Shown in pieces: positions 34,961-44,889 of a stretch of DNA of 64,000 nt (position 1 is the first letter of the stretch; the number at the start of each line of letters is the position of its first letter). The DNA lies in contig JAAVUU010000007.1 in NCBI GenBank assembly GCA_018449595.1, forward strand, positions 124,001-188,000, read 5' to 3'. Position numbers and translations under genes: made by a program. A model generated the notes under the pieces. That model did not search any database and was not told the origin of the DNA. It was given only the letters and a program-made list of their open reading frames with translations. Origin of the DNA: Rhizobiales bacterium dw_265. GTDB lineage: Bacteria > Pseudomonadota > Alphaproteobacteria > Micropepsales > Micropepsaceae.

Positions 34961-37006
34961 TTAAGCAGACCTTTGTTGCGGTTGTTGCTGGCGCAGCTGC
35001 GGCGGCAGGGTCAGCGCCTGCGACAAAATCTGGGCGCTGGTCATGCCGTCGGAACAGCGGCCCATCTGCACGATATAAGCGGTGGGCTGGCCGCCCTCCA
35101 TGCCGCGCCCCTTGGCGGGATGGTCGTCGGGCAGGGCATCGCCCGGCTCGATCTGCACCAGGATGCCGTTGGGCACCGGCTTGCTCCAATAGGCGCGCAC
35201 CAGGTCGCGGGTGCGGGCGTTGTTCTTGTGGCCGACGATCAGGATAACCAGGCTGTTGAGCAGATATTCAAAGCCGCTCAGGAACGCGCCCGAGCCGTTC
35301 AGCATCCGGTTGGCCTCGGCGCCGAAGGTGACGGCCAGGGTCTGGGCGCGGGCCATGAAGGGGCGCTCGCCGGTGATCATCGCCAGCCGCGTCAGCACCG
35401 TCAGCATGGTGGCGTTGGCGCTGGGGGCGGGATTTTCGAACAGCATGCGCGGGCGGATGAACAGCGGCTCGGCGTCGTCGGCATAGAAGCAATAGCCGTT
35501 GATCTGGTTGTTCCAGAAGTGGCTGTTCAGCACCTCGGTCCAGGCCCGGGCGTGTTCGATGAAACGGTCCTCGCCGGTCACTTCCCACAATTGCAGGGCG
35601 GCGCGGGCCATGTCGGCATAGTCATCGGCAAAGCCGCTGACGCCCTTGACGCCGTCGGTGGCGAGATGGGCCAGGCGGTCGCCGTCGCCCAGGGTCTTGA
35701 CGACATGATCGAAGGCGGATCTGGCGGCGGCGATCCAGTCCGGCCGCTCGAACACCATGCCGGCGCGGGCGATGGCCGCGATCGCCAACCCGTTCCAGTC
35801 GGCGGCCAGGCGGGTGTCCAGCAGCGGCGGGGTGCGCTTGCCGCGGGCGGTGCGCAGCATCTCGCGCTGCCGGGCCAGCAGCGCCTCGTCGGCCTCGGTG
35901 GCGGGCATGGGATTGCCCAGGCGGCGCGGCAGGTTCCGGCCGTCCATGTTGCCGTCGCGGCTGATGCCATAGACCTGCTTGAAGCGGGCCGAGAAGGTGC
36001 CGACCAGCGCGGCGTCGATTTCCGCCTCGCTCCACAGATAGTATTTGCCGTCCTCGTTCTGGTTGCCCGACGAGACGGTGGCGGCAAAGCCGTCGCCCGA
36101 GCGCATGTCGCGCAGCAGGAAATCGATGGTCTCGGTGACGCGCTGGCGGCACAGCTCGTTGCGGTTGAATTGCCAGGCCTGGGTGCAGAGGTCCAGCAGC
36201 AGGGCATTGTCGTAGAGCATCTTCTCGAACGCCGGCTGCATCCAGTTCTCGTCCAGGCTGTGGCGGAAGAAGCCGCCGCCGACATGGTCGTAGATGCCGC
36301 CGAACAGGATGCCGTCCAGGGTGGTGAAGATCAGCTGCGAGAACTGCACATTGCCGGTGCGCAGGAAGGCGTTCCACAACACGCCCAGCAGCATGGGATT
36401 GGGGAATTTCAGGTTGCCCTGCATGCCGCCGAAGAACATGTCGTAGCGTTGGCCGATGCGCACGGCCGCCAGGTCCAGGTTCATCTGCTCCTGGGTCTGG
36501 CTCATGTCGCGGTTGTAGAGATTTTCCAGCGCCGCCTTGACCTTGGCGGCGGTGTCGTCGGCCTGGGCGCGGTTGGTCTTCCAAAGCGCGGCGGTCTCGG
36601 TGACGACACGGCGGAAGCTGGTCTGGTCGGCACGGTCGGTGAGCGGCTGATAACCCGCCACCCAGAAGGGGGCGCCGTCGGGGGTGAGGAAGATGTTCAG
36701 CGGCCAGCCGCCGGGGTGGCCCATGACGCCGGCCGCGCCCTGGTAGAGCATGTCCAGGTCGGGGCGCTCGTCGCGGTCCACCAGCACCGGGATGAAGCTG
36801 TCCTGGATCAGCTGGGCGATCTCGGGATCGGAAAAGCTTTCCCGGTTCATCACCTGGCACCAGTGGCAGCCGGCATAACCCATCGACAGCAGGATCGGCT
36901 TGTCCTGCGCCTTGGCGTCGGCCAGCACCGACGCGCCCCAGGGCCGCCATGGCACGGGATTGTCCTTGTGGGCGAGGATGTAGGGGCTTTGGCTGTCGAG
37001 GCTCAT
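34961..37006 (-). CDS. Thioredoxin-domain protein of the YyaL/DUF255 family
   Basis: This is a 681-residue protein with an N-terminal DUF255 thioredoxin-like domain carrying GYAGCHWCQVM (Cys47 and Cys50) and the family opening SPYILAHKDNPVPWRPW. An alpha/alpha-barrel region of the glycosidase/epimerase type follows (KFPNPMLL, FEKMLYDNALLL, DWNGLAIAAIARAG). The function of this widespread family is not established. It is the first gene of the leftward accessory block, separated from the next gene by the twin-hairpin repeat, and is divergent from the DUF6489 gene. Confidence 0.92.
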   Translation of the reverse strand: MSLDSQSPYILAHKDNPVPWRPWGASVLADAKAQDKPILLSMGYAGCHWCQVMNRESFSDPEIAQLIQDSFIPVLVDRDERPDLDMLYQGAAGVMGHPGGWPLNIFLTPDGAPFWVAGYQPLTDRADQTSFRRVVTETAALWKTNRAQADDTAAKVKAALENLYNRDMSQTQEQMNLDLAAVRIGQRYDMFFGGMQGNLKFPNPMLLGVLWNAFLRTGNVQFSQLIFTTLDGILFGGIYDHVGGGFFRHSLDENWMQPAFEKMLYDNALLLDLCTQAWQFNRNELCRQRVTETIDFLLRDMRSGDGFAATVSSGNQNEDGKYYLWSEAEIDAALVGTFSARFKQVYGISRDGNMDGRNLPRRLGNPMPATEADEALLARQREMLRTARGKRTPPLLDTRLAADWNGLAIAAIARAGMVFERPDWIAAARSAFDHVVKTLGDGDRLAHLATDGVKGVSGFADDYADMARAALQLWEVTGEDRFIEHARAWTEVLNSHFWNNQINGYCFYADDAEPLFIRPRMLFENPAPSANATMLTVLTRLAMITGERPFMARAQTLAVTFGAEANRMLNGSGAFLSGFEYLLNSLVILIVGHKNNARTRDLVRAYWSKPVPNGILVQIEPGDALPDDHPAKGRGMEGGQPTAYIVQMGRCSDGMTSAQILSQALTLPPQLRQQQPQQRSA

Positions 37007-37131
37007 ATCCGATCCGTTCGTGCGGGTGCGGAAGGAATGCTTCCCGGCGGCCCGCTTCTGTGATGTTTTTGGCGTGGGGCTTACTTACCCCGAATTGTCA
37101 GGCCCCGAAAGGCCAAGCGAAAGGCGTCGTC

Positions 37132-37398
37132 ATGAAGGTGAATATCGAGATGGACATGACCCCGGAAGAGGCCCGCGCCTTCATGGGCCTGCCCGACATC
37201 CGGCCGATGCAGAACAAGATGATGGAAGAGATGCAGGGCCGCATGAAAGCAGCGTTCGACGCCAACGATCCCGAAGGCATGATGAAGGCCTGGATGCCCC
37301 TGATGTATAGCGTGGGGGGCGGGGCCGACGCCTTTCAGAAATTCCAGAAACTGTTGTGGGACAGCGCCGCCATGATGGGTCAGAAGGCGGGCAAATAG
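37132..37398 (+). CDS. DUF6489 family small protein
   Basis: This is an 88-residue Met-rich acidic protein starting MKVNIEMDMTPEEARAFMGLPD, the hallmark of a small alphaproteobacterial family (DUF6489) often found next to mnmE or in phasin-like contexts. A helical middle (MQNKMMEEMQGRMKAAF) and an amphipathic C-terminal half (DAFQKFQKLLWDSAAMM) suggest a coiled or surface-binding protein. Function unknown. The mnmE start follows 2 bp after its stop. Confidence 0.85.
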   Translation: MKVNIEMDMTPEEARAFMGLPDIRPMQNKMMEEMQGRMKAAFDANDPEGMMKAWMPLMYSVGGGADAFQKFQKLLWDSAAMMGQKAGK

Positions 37399-37400
37399 CC

Positions 37401-38699
37401 TTGCCGGACAGTATTTTCGCGCTGGCCAGCGCCCCGGGTCGCGCCGGGGTGGCCGTGGTGCGGGCTTCGGGTCCGCAGGTCCGCGATGCGGTTGCGGCCC
37501 TGGCGGGCGATGTGCCCCCGCCGCGCCGGGCGGTGTTGCGGCGGCTGGTGTTCGCAGGTGCGGAACTGGACCGGGCGCTGCTGCTGTGGTTTCCCGCCCC
37601 CCGCAGTTTCACCGGCGAGGATGTGGCGGAATTTCATATCCATGGCGGCCGCGCCATCCGCGAGGCCCTGTTCGCCGCGCTGTTGTCGCTGGGCCTGCGT
37701 CCGGCCAGGCCGGGTGAGTTCAGCCGCCGCGCGGTGGAGAATGGCCGGCTGGACCTGACCCAGGCGGAGGCCATCGCCGACCTGGTGGAGGCCGAGACCC
37801 CGGCCCAGTTGCGCCAGGCGCTGCGCCAGCATGACGGCGCGCTGGCTGACTTATATGAGGGCTGGCGGGCGGCCCTGATCGTGGCGTTGGGGCGGGCCGA
37901 GGCGGCGATAGATTTCTCCGACGACGGGGTGGGGGATGCGGAATTTGCCGCTGCCCGGCTGGCGGCTGTGCATATTATCAAGCAGATACAAATACATATG
38001 GATGATTCGGGGCGTGGCGAGGCCCTGCGCGAGGGCCTGCGCTTGACCATCCTGGGGCCGCCCAATGCCGGCAAGTCGTCGCTGGTCAATGCCCTGGCGC
38101 GGCGCGACGTGGCCATTGTCTCCGACATTCCCGGCACCACCCGCGACGTGGTGGAGGCGCGGCTGAACCTGGGCGGCTATCTGCTGACCGTGGCCGATAC
38201 CGCCGGGGTGCGCCGGACGCAGGATGCGATCGAGGCCGAGGGGGTGCGTCGCGCGCTGGCTCATGCGGCTGGAGGGATGACGCTTTTGCTGCTGGATGGG
38301 AGTGCAGCAAATCCCCGCGCCGGATTGCCCGCCGATCTGCCCCAGCCCGACCTGACGGTGTGGAACAAGTCCGATCTTGGGCGCGCGCGGGAGGGCATTT
38401 CCATCTCCTTGAAGACCGGCGAGGGGCTTTCCATGCTGCAGTTTTTGCTGCAGCAAAAGGTGCAGCAAAAACTGGAAGCCGGGGGTGATGCCCCTGCCCT
38501 CACCCGGCCGCGCCACCGCCATGCCCTGGCCGAGGCCCTGGCCGCGCTAGAACATGGCCTGGCCGCGCCGGCGGCGCATCCCGAATTGCTGGCGGAGGAT
38601 CTGCGGCTGGCGGTGCGCGCCATCGGCCGCATCACCGGCCGGGTGGATGTGGAAGAGTTGCTGGACTTTGTGTTCCGGGATTTCTGTATCGGCAAGTGA
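37401..38699 (+). CDS. mnmE: tRNA uridine-5-carboxymethylaminomethyl modification GTPase MnmE
   Basis: MnmE works with MnmG to modify the wobble uridine of tRNAs. The 432-residue protein has the tetrahydrofolate-binding N-domain (SIFALASAPGRAGVAVVR), a helical domain, and the embedded G domain: G1 GPPNAGKSSL, DIPGTTRD, DTAGVR and NKSD. It ends with the obligatory FCIGK. A TTG at 37401 is the only start fitting the family N-terminus, with GGCGGG upstream. mnmG is encoded about 670 bp further on with one exported protein gene between. Confidence 0.96.
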   Translation: MPDSIFALASAPGRAGVAVVRASGPQVRDAVAALAGDVPPPRRAVLRRLVFAGAELDRALLLWFPAPRSFTGEDVAEFHIHGGRAIREALFAALLSLGLRPARPGEFSRRAVENGRLDLTQAEAIADLVEAETPAQLRQALRQHDGALADLYEGWRAALIVALGRAEAAIDFSDDGVGDAEFAAARLAAVHIIKQIQIHMDDSGRGEALREGLRLTILGPPNAGKSSLVNALARRDVAIVSDIPGTTRDVVEARLNLGGYLLTVADTAGVRRTQDAIEAEGVRRALAHAAGGMTLLLLDGSAANPRAGLPADLPQPDLTVWNKSDLGRAREGISISLKTGEGLSMLQFLLQQKVQQKLEAGGDAPALTRPRHRHALAEALAALEHGLAAPAAHPELLAEDLRLAVRAIGRITGRVDVEELLDFVFRDFCIGK

Positions 38700-38712
38700 T
38701 AGGAATGGGGCG

Positions 38713-39324
38713 ATGAAAAGCATTGGTTTTGCGGGTTTGTTTGTCCTTGCGGCGGCGGGTGCGGCGCAGGCCGATACCCAGACCGATGTGCTGACGGCGA
38801 TGCTGCACTGTTCGGGCATGACCGATCGCGGCGCGCGGCTGGCCTGTTATGACGAAGCGGTGCTGCGCGCGCCGGGCGCACTGACCCGTCCGGCCTTTGC
38901 GCTGCCGCCGGCTGTGGCATCGGCCGCGCCACCAACCGCCCCGCCCCCGCGTCGCGGCAAGGGCTTCTTTGGCAGCATTTTCGGGCCCGATGATTCCAGC
39001 CGCCCGCCCCAAACCACAGTGGCCCAGTTCGGCAGCGAGAGCATCGCCAGCGGTGGCGCCAAGGCCTATCCGGGTCCGCTGGACAGCGACACGATTGACC
39101 AGATCACGGCTCGGCTGGTGAGCTATGACGTGCAGGGCGGCATCATGACCGTGACCCTGGACAACGGCCAGGTCTGGCGGCAGGTCAGCGGCGATCCCGT
39201 CGGGCATCTGGCGCGGCCCGCAGGCACCTACACCGTCACCATTGATCGCGGCGGCATGGCGGCGTCCTACACCATGACTCTCAGCCATTTCGGGCGCAGG
39301 CTGCAGGTGCGCCGCATCCGCTAG
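38713..39324 (+). CDS. Exported protein of unknown function
   Basis: This is a 203-residue protein with a signal peptide (MKSIGFAGLFVLAAAGAAQAD), a short region with two cysteines (LHCSGMTDRGARLACYDEAV), a Pro-rich linker, and a C-terminal beta-rich domain (IMTVTLDNGQVWRQVSGD, YTVTIDRGGMAASYTMTL). The CSG...LACYDEAV pattern recurs in small periplasmic proteins of alphaproteobacteria. It sits between mnmE and mnmG with an AGGAATGGGG region before the ATG. No function can be assigned. Confidence 0.8.
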   Translation: MKSIGFAGLFVLAAAGAAQADTQTDVLTAMLHCSGMTDRGARLACYDEAVLRAPGALTRPAFALPPAVASAAPPTAPPPRRGKGFFGSIFGPDDSSRPPQTTVAQFGSESIASGGAKAYPGPLDSDTIDQITARLVSYDVQGGIMTVTLDNGQVWRQVSGDPVGHLARPAGTYTVTIDRGGMAASYTMTLSHFGRRLQVRRIR

Positions 39325-39366
39325 TTCCGCTTGTGGATAGAGATGGCGGCGCGTATTGAGCCGCCG

Positions 39367-41241
39367 ATGAAGTACGATGTCATCGTCATCGGCGGAGGCC
39401 ATGCGGGCTGCGAGGCGGCGGCGGCGTCCGCGCGCTTCGGCGCCCGCACGCTGCTGCTGACCCACAGGTTCGAGACCCTGGGCGAGATGTCCTGCAATCC
39501 CGCCATCGGCGGCGTCGGCAAGGGTCATCTGGTGCGCGAGATTGATGCGCTGGATGGGCTGATGGGCCGGGTGGCCGATGCCGCCGGCATCCAGTTTCGC
39601 ATGCTCAACCGGCGCAAGGGCCCGGCGGTGCGCGGGCCCCGCGCCCAGGCGGATCGCGCCCTCTATCGCGCGGCGATGCAGAAGCTGCTGGTCGAAATTC
39701 CCAATCTCACAATCAAGGTCGCGAGCGCGGAAGACCTGATTTTAAAGGGTCAGGCGGTCGCCGGGGTGCGCTGCGCCGATGGTGGGGAGATACTGTGCGG
39801 CAAGGTGGTGCTGACCACCGGCACCTTCCTCAACGGCCTGATCCATATCGGCGAGACGCAGATTCCGGCCGGGCGGATGAAGATCGAGGAGGGCGTGGAA
39901 GCGCCCAGTATCGGCCTGTCCAACACGCTCTATGGCCTGGGCCTCAACATGGGGCGGCTGAAGACCGGCACCCCGCCACGGCTGGATGGCCGCACCATTG
40001 ATTGGGGTGCGCTGGAAATGCAGCAGGGCGACGATCCGCCCACGCCTTTCTCGTTTCTCACCCGCGCCATCGCCACACCGCAGATCGCGTGCGGCATCAC
40101 CCGCACCACGCTGGCGACCCATGCCATCATACGCGCCAACCTGCACCGGGCGCCGATGTATTCCGGCCAGATCGCCAGCACGGGGCCGCGCTATTGCCCC
40201 AGTATCGAAGACAAGGTCAGCCGCTTCGCCGACCGCGAGTCGCACCAGATTTTCCTGGAACCGGAAGGACTTAACGACAATCTGGTCTATCCCAACGGCA
40301 TTTCCACCTCCCTGCCCCAGGATGTTCAGGTCGCGCTGCTGGCCACCATTCCGGGGCTGGAAAAAGCCGCCGTCCAGCGCCCCGGCTATGCCATTGAGTA
40401 TGACTATGTCGATCCACGCGAATTGACCCCGGCGCTGGAGGTCAAGGCCGTGTCCGGTCTGTACCTGGCGGGCCAGATCAACGGCACCACCGGCTATGAG
40501 GAAGCCGCCGCCCAGGGCCTGATGGCGGGCTGGAATGCCGCCCGGGCGGCTGGCGGCGCGGCGCCGGTGATCCTGGACCGGGCGCAGGCCTATATCGGGG
40601 TGCTGATTGACGATCTGGTGACCAAGGGCGTGTCGGAGCCCTATCGCATGTTCACCAGCCGGGCGGAGTACCGGCTGACCCTGCGCTCCGACAATGCCGA
40701 CCAGCGCCTGACCGGGCTGGGCCAGGCCAACGGCGTTGTCGCGTCTGACCGGGCCAAAATCTTCACCGAGAAGCTGGAACGCCTGAATGTTTCACGAAAA
40801 ACATTGGGCGCGCTGTCGCTGACCCCAAACGAGGCCGCCAAACACGGCCTGGCGATCCGGCAGGACGGTGTCCGGCGCAGCGCCCTGGACCTTATCAGCC
40901 TGTCGGATTTCGCCGCCGTGGCACGGATCTGGTCAGAACTGGGTTCCCTGGAGCCGGAGATCATCGAGCAGTTGGAGATTGACGCCCAATATGCCGGGTA
41001 TCTGGACCGGCAGGAGGCCGACATCATCGCCTTCCGCCGGGATGAAGGCCGCGCCCTGCCCTCCGGGCTGGATTATGGCGCGGTCATCGGCCTGTCCAAC
41101 GAAGTCCGCCAGAAGCTGGAGGCGATCCGCCCCGCCACCCTGGGCCAGGCCTCCCGCATAGAAGGCGTCACCGCGGCTGCCCTGACCCTCGTTCTGGCCC
41201 ATGTTAAGGGCCTGAAGAACCGTCATGCCATTCGGGCCTGA
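39367..41241 (+). CDS. mnmG: tRNA uridine-5-carboxymethylaminomethyl modification enzyme MnmG (GidA)
   Basis: This FAD enzyme partners MnmE in wobble-uridine modification. The dinucleotide motif is [14 protein letters not shown], with [20 protein letters not shown] and [28 protein letters not shown] and the C-terminal [15 protein letters not shown] follow. The start used gives 624 residues; an ATG eight codons earlier (39343) with GGATAGAG upstream is equally possible. The coding stretch for NVSRKTL near the C-terminus is a variant parS site. The stop region overlaps the rsmG start by 17 bp. Confidence 0.96.
   Translation: MKYDVIVIGGGHAGCEAAAASARFGARTLLLTHRFETLGEMSCNPAIGGVGKGHLVREIDALDGLMGRVADAAGIQFRMLNRRKGPAVRGPRAQADRALYRAAMQKLLVEIPNLTIKVASAEDLILKGQAVAGVRCADGGEILCGKVVLTTGTFLNGLIHIGETQIPAGRMKIEEGVEAPSIGLSNTLYGLGLNMGRLKTGTPPRLDGRTIDWGALEMQQGDDPPTPFSFLTRAIATPQIACGITRTTLATHAIIRANLHRAPMYSGQIASTGPRYCPSIEDKVSRFADRESHQIFLEPEGLNDNLVYPNGISTSLPQDVQVALLATIPGLEKAAVQRPGYAIEYDYVDPRELTPALEVKAVSGLYLAGQINGTTGYEEAAAQGLMAGWNAARAAGGAAPVILDRAQAYIGVLIDDLVTKGVSEPYRMFTSRAEYRLTLRSDNADQRLTGLGQANGVVASDRAKIFTEKLERLNVSRKTLGALSLTPNEAAKHGLAIRQDGVRRSALDLISLSDFAAVARIWSELGSLEPEIIEQLEIDAQYAGYLDRQEADIIAFRRDEGRALPSGLDYGAVIGLSNEVRQKLEAIRPATLGQASRIEGVTAAALTLVLAHVKGLKNRHAIRA
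40788..40803. promoter_or_regulatory. parS: Variant parS centromere site 1 (inside mnmG)
   Basis: TGTTTCACGAAAAACA matches the canonical parS TGTTTCACGTGAAACA at 14 of 16 positions. The flanks extend the dyad to AATGTTT/AAACATT. It encodes NVSRKT in MnmG and lies about 1.05 kb before parA. Confidence 0.7.
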
Positions 41242-41917
41242 GGAGTTCGCCAGCAAGACCAATGTTTCACGAAAAACATTGGCCCAGCTGAAGGCCTATG
41301 CCGACATCCTGACCGACTGGAACAGCCGCCACAATCTGGTGGCCACAAGCACCCTTCCCGACCTGTGGGAGCGGCATTTCTGGGACTCCGCCCAGCTTGC
41401 CCCCCTGGTGCCGCCAGAAGCCCGCACCCTGGCCGATCTGGGGTCGGGGGCCGGCTTTCCGGGGCTGGTGCTGGCCGCCCTGCTGCCGGATGTTGCTGTG
41501 ACCCTGCACGAGGCCACCGCCAAGAAATGCGCCTTCCTGCGCGCCGCCGCGAACCGCATGGGCATCTCCGTCACCATAGAGAATGCGCGGATGGAAGAAC
41601 TGCCCCCACACCCTTATGACGTGGTGACCGCCAGGGCCTGCGCCCCCCTGCCCCGGCTGCTGGATTATGCCCATCGGTTCACAGGTCCGAACAGTGTTTG
41701 CCTGTTTCTGAAGGGTCAAAATGTAGGGTCAGAATTGACCGAAGCCCATAAATATTGGAAAATGCAGGTCTCTCAGGTTCCAAGCCAGACCGACCCTGGC
41801 GGTGCTATAGTGACCGTGAGAGAATTGGGTTCCCGCCATGTCGCCTCCCCCCAAACCGCGCATCCTGGTCGTCGCCAACCAAAAGGGCGGCGTCGGCAAG
41901 ACCACGACGGCCATTAA
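41225..41917 (+). CDS. rsmG: 16S rRNA (guanine527-N7)-methyltransferase RsmG (GidB)
   Basis: RsmG methylates G527 of 16S rRNA. The 230-residue protein has the SAM loop [30 protein letters not shown] and [17 protein letters not shown]. The normal family end ([12 protein letters not shown]) is followed by an extra Arg-rich tail of about 27 residues encoded inside the parA 5' end, an 80-bp overlap in another frame. The N-terminal NVSRKTL is encoded by a second variant parS site. The gene lies between mnmG and parA in the conserved order. Confidence 0.94.
   Translation: MPFGPEEFASKTNVSRKTLAQLKAYADILTDWNSRHNLVATSTLPDLWERHFWDSAQLAPLVPPEARTLADLGSGAGFPGLVLAALLPDVAVTLHEATAKKCAFLRAAANRMGISVTIENARMEELPPHPYDVVTARACAPLPRLLDYAHRFTGPNSVCLFLKGQNVGSELTEAHKYWKMQVSQVPSQTDPGGAIVTVRELGSRHVASPQTAHPGRRQPKGRRRQDHDGH
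41263..41278. promoter_or_regulatory. parS: Variant parS centromere site 2 (inside rsmG)
   Basis: The same 16-mer TGTTTCACGAAAAACA as site 1, with identical flanks over 22 bp in all, lies 475 bp away and again in the frame NVSRKTL. Its closeness to parA-parB supports a centromere role. Confidence 0.7.
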
Positions 41918-42644
41918 CCTGGGTACGGCGCTGGCCGCCATCGGCGAGCCGACCCTGGTGATCGATATCGACCCCCAGGGCAATGCCTCCACCGGGCTGG
42001 GCATCCACCGCCAGGACCGGGGCCTGACCACCTATGAAGTGCTGACCGGCGAGGCCAGGCTGGCCCAGGCCATCGTGCCCACCCGCATCCCCGGCCTCTC
42101 GCTGGTGCCGGCCACGGTGGACCTGTCGGGCGCCGAACTGGAACTGGCCGACATGGCGCGGCGCAATTTCATTTTGAAGGATGCGCTGGAGGAATATTCC
42201 GCACACGGAGGAAATGCCTTTTCCTATGTGCTGATCGACTGCCCCCCGTCCCTCACCCTGCTGACGCTCAACGCCATGGCGGCGGCCGATGCCGTGCTGG
42301 TGCCGCTGCAATGCGAGTTCTTCGCGCTGGAAGGCCTGTCGCAACTGCTGCAGACGATCGAACTCGTGAAGAACAAGCTGAACCCCACGCTGGAGATGCA
42401 GGGCATCGTGCTGACCATGTTCGACAAGCGCAACAAGCTGTCGGACCAGGTCGCCGCCGATGTGCGCGAAACCCTGGGCGAGAAAGTCTATGCCACCGTG
42501 ATCCCCAGGAACGTGCGTATTTCCGAAGCGCCGTCGCATGGCGTGCCGGCGCTGGTCTATGACCTGCGCTGTCCCGGCAGCCAGGCTTACATAAAATTGG
42601 CGGGCGAATTGATACAACGTGAACGGCTGCGGGTCGCGGCATGA
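41838..42644 (+). CDS. parA: Chromosome partitioning ATPase ParA
   Basis: This is a Walker-type ATPase that moves ParB-parS complexes along the nucleoid. The 268-residue protein has the deviant Walker [45 protein letters not shown] and VPLQCEFFALEGLSQLL. The N-terminus lacks a regulatory HTH extension, so it is the short chromosomal type. The ATG lies inside the rsmG 3' end, and parB overlaps its stop (ATGA). Confidence 0.97.
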   Translation: MSPPPKPRILVVANQKGGVGKTTTAINLGTALAAIGEPTLVIDIDPQGNASTGLGIHRQDRGLTTYEVLTGEARLAQAIVPTRIPGLSLVPATVDLSGAELELADMARRNFILKDALEEYSAHGGNAFSYVLIDCPPSLTLLTLNAMAAADAVLVPLQCEFFALEGLSQLLQTIELVKNKLNPTLEMQGIVLTMFDKRNKLSDQVAADVRETLGEKVYATVIPRNVRISEAPSHGVPALVYDLRCPGSQAYIKLAGELIQRERLRVAA

Positions 42645-43525
42645 CACCTCCGACAGCCAAAAAAGATGAAATAAGGCCGCGCGGGTTGGGCCGCGGGCTT
42701 TCGGCCCTGATCGGCGATGACGCCGCCGCGGTGAAGGGCGAGCCCGTCGCAAAAAAAGACACGCGCTCACTGCCCATCGCCTTTTTGCAGCCGGGCAAAT
42801 ACCAGCCGCGCAAGACCTTCGACGAGGAGCCGATGCAGAGCCTGGCCGCCTCGATCCGCGAGGTCGGCGTCCTGTCGCCGATCCTGGTCAGGCCGTTGGG
42901 ACAGGACCGCTATGAGATCGTGGCGGGCGAACGGCGCTGGCGCGCGGCGCAACTCGCCAAGCTGCACGATGTGCCGGTGGTGGTGCGCGAGATGGCGGAT
43001 CGCGAGGCGCTGGAAATCGCCATTGTCGAGAATGTCCAGCGGGCCGACCTCAACGCCATGGAAGAGGCCGCTGCCTATCAGGAACTGATCGAGAAATTCG
43101 GCCGCACCCAGGAGGAGGTGGCAAAGGAAGTCGGCAAAAGCCGGCCCCATGTCGCCAACACCATCCGGCTGCTGCGCCTGCCGGGCGCGGTGCAGGACAT
43201 GGTGCGCGATGGCCGCCTGACGGCGAGCCATGCCCGCACCCTCTTGGGCGTGCCCGATCCGGAAGCCATGGCGCAGGAGTTGATCGCCCGCGACCTGACG
43301 GTGCGCGAAGCCGAACGCAAGTCCGACGCCAAAAAACGCCCCGGTGGAAAAGCCTATCGCGATCCCAACATCGCGGCGCTGGAATCCAGTGTTTCCAATA
43401 CTTTGGGGCTCAAGACCCAGATTACCCACAGTGTGAGTAAAAAGGGGGATAAGGGCGAGGTGAAGATCGCCTATGCCAGCCTGGAGCAGCTGGACGAGAT
43501 CGTGCGGCGCCTCACGCGGACCTAG
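42641..43525 (+). CDS. parB: Chromosome partitioning protein ParB
   Basis: ParB is a CTP-dependent clamp that loads at parS and spreads. The 294-residue protein has the [12 protein letters not shown] start, the nuclease-like N-domain with [29 protein letters not shown] and [19 protein letters not shown], then the parS-reading HTH ([20 protein letters not shown]). The dimerising C-terminal domain ends [10 protein letters not shown]. It is convergent with hisA (4-bp overlap of ends). The HTH is the place to look for changes matching the altered parS sites. Confidence 0.97.
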   Translation: MTPPTAKKDEIRPRGLGRGLSALIGDDAAAVKGEPVAKKDTRSLPIAFLQPGKYQPRKTFDEEPMQSLAASIREVGVLSPILVRPLGQDRYEIVAGERRWRAAQLAKLHDVPVVVREMADREALEIAIVENVQRADLNAMEEAAAYQELIEKFGRTQEEVAKEVGKSRPHVANTIRLLRLPGAVQDMVRDGRLTASHARTLLGVPDPEAMAQELIARDLTVREAERKSDAKKRPGGKAYRDPNIAALESSVSNTLGLKTQITHSVSKKGDKGEVKIAYASLEQLDEIVRRLTRT

Positions 43526-44244
43526 CTTGTAAGGGCGAGGGCTTTAGCCACATCGATGCGGCCGTCATAAAGCGCCCGGCCCACCACCACGCCCTGGATG
43601 TTGGGCTCGTTGGCGGCCAGCAGATTGTCTATGTCGGCAATGGAGCCGACCCCGCCCGAGGCGATCACCGGAATGGTCAGGGCCCGGGCCAGGGCGGCGG
43701 TGGCGGCGACGTTGACGCCTTTCAACAGGCCGTCGCCGTCAATGTCGGTGAACAGGACGGCGGCGACCCCGGCATCCTCGAAGCGCCTGCCCAGGTCGGT
43801 AGGGGTGAGGTCGCTGACATCGGCCCAGCCCTGGGTGGCGATCCGGCCGCCCTTGGCGTCGGCGCCGACCACGATGCGGCCAGGGAATGCGCGCGCCGCG
43901 TCCTTCACAAACTGCGGATCGGTCAGGGCGGCGGTGCCCAGGATGACGCGGGTGATGCCCGCCGCCAGCCAGCCCTCGACGGCGGCCATGTCGCGGATGC
44001 CGCCGCCCAACTGGATCGGCAGGTCAATCGCGGCGCGGATGGATTTGATCGCTTCGGCATTGGCGGAGTGGCCGGCGAACGCGCCATTCAGGTCCACGCA
44101 GTGCAGCCACTGGAAGCCCTGCGCGGCGAAGTCGCGCGCCTGGGCGGCGGGATCGGTGTTGAACACAGTGGCGTCCGCCATCACGCCCTTTTTCAGGCGG
44201 ACACAAACACCGTCTTTCAGGTCAATGGCGGGGAAGATAATCAC
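43522..44244 (-). CDS. hisA: ProFAR isomerase HisA
   Basis: This (beta/alpha)8 barrel enzyme of histidine synthesis catalyses the Amadori isomerisation of ProFAR. The catalytic Asp is in FPAIDLKDG, with [17 protein letters not shown] and the second Asp in [17 protein letters not shown] forms the C-terminal phosphate site. The start is a GTG, and the length of 240 is normal. It follows hisH by 9 bp. hisF is not found in the window. Confidence 0.96.
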   Translation of the reverse strand: MIIFPAIDLKDGVCVRLKKGVMADATVFNTDPAAQARDFAAQGFQWLHCVDLNGAFAGHSANAEAIKSIRAAIDLPIQLGGGIRDMAAVEGWLAAGITRVILGTAALTDPQFVKDAARAFPGRIVVGADAKGGRIATQGWADVSDLTPTDLGRRFEDAGVAAVLFTDIDGDGLLKGVNVAATAALARALTIPVIASGGVGSIADIDNLLAANEPNIQGVVVGRALYDGRIDVAKALALTS

Positions 44245-44253
44245 TTTGTTTTC

Positions 44254-44889
44254 CTAGGGGCGCCACGCCAAGAAGTTTTCGAGCAGCTTGATGCCGGTGG
44301 CCTGGCTCTTTTCGGGATGGAATTGGGTGCCGGCGATATTCTCATTGCCCACCATGGCGGTCAGCGGCCCGCCATAATCGGTGGTGGCGATCAGGTCCTC
44401 CGGCAGTGCCGGTTTCAATTGAAAGCTATGCACGAAATAGGCATGGGCATCGGGCGCAATGCCTTCTAGCAGGGCATGGTCCCGTTCGACCTTCAACTGG
44501 TTCCAGCCCATGTGGGGAATCTTCAGGCTTTTGTCGTCGGGCGCGATCTTCACCACTTCGCCGGCGATCCAGCCCAAGCCGGCATGACGGCCGAACTCAA
44601 CCCCCACCGTGGCCAGCAACTGCATGCCGACACAGATTCCCAGGAAGGGCGCGCCTTCCTTCAAGGCTTTTTCGCGCAGGGCTTCGACCATGCCGGGCAC
44701 GGCGGCCAGGCCGCGCATGCAGTCGGCGAAAGCGCCGACGCCGGGCAGCACGATACGCTCGGCATCCCTGACCACCTGCGGATCGGCGGTGGTGAAGATG
44801 TCGGTTTTGCCGTTCGCGGCGCGGCTTAGCGCCTTGGCCGCGCTGGCAAGGTTTCCGGAACCGTAATCAATCAGGGCAACGCTCGGCAT
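44254..44889 (-). CDS. hisH: Imidazole glycerol phosphate synthase glutaminase subunit HisH
   Basis: This is the glutaminase half of IGP synthase, feeding ammonia to HisF. The 211-residue protein has [15 protein letters not shown], the nucleophile in GICVGMQLL, and His and Glu in [10 protein letters not shown]. The open frame runs 34 codons further upstream into the neighbouring membrane-protein gene; the ATG at 44889 fits the family start. The overlap with that gene is 23 bp. Confidence 0.96.
   Translation of the reverse strand: MPSVALIDYGSGNLASAAKALSRAANGKTDIFTTADPQVVRDAERIVLPGVGAFADCMRGLAAVPGMVEALREKALKEGAPFLGICVGMQLLATVGVEFGRHAGLGWIAGEVVKIAPDDKSLKIPHMGWNQLKVERDHALLEGIAPDAHAYFVHSFQLKPALPEDLIATTDYGGPLTAMVGNENIAGTQFHPEKSQATGIKLLENFLAWRP

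Noticed and set aside
34109..37063. 984-codon open frame on the plus strand
   Set aside because: It runs antisense to the DUF255 and dienelactone hydrolase genes; the translation is His/Gly/Ala-rich with no motif, a typical high-GC shadow.
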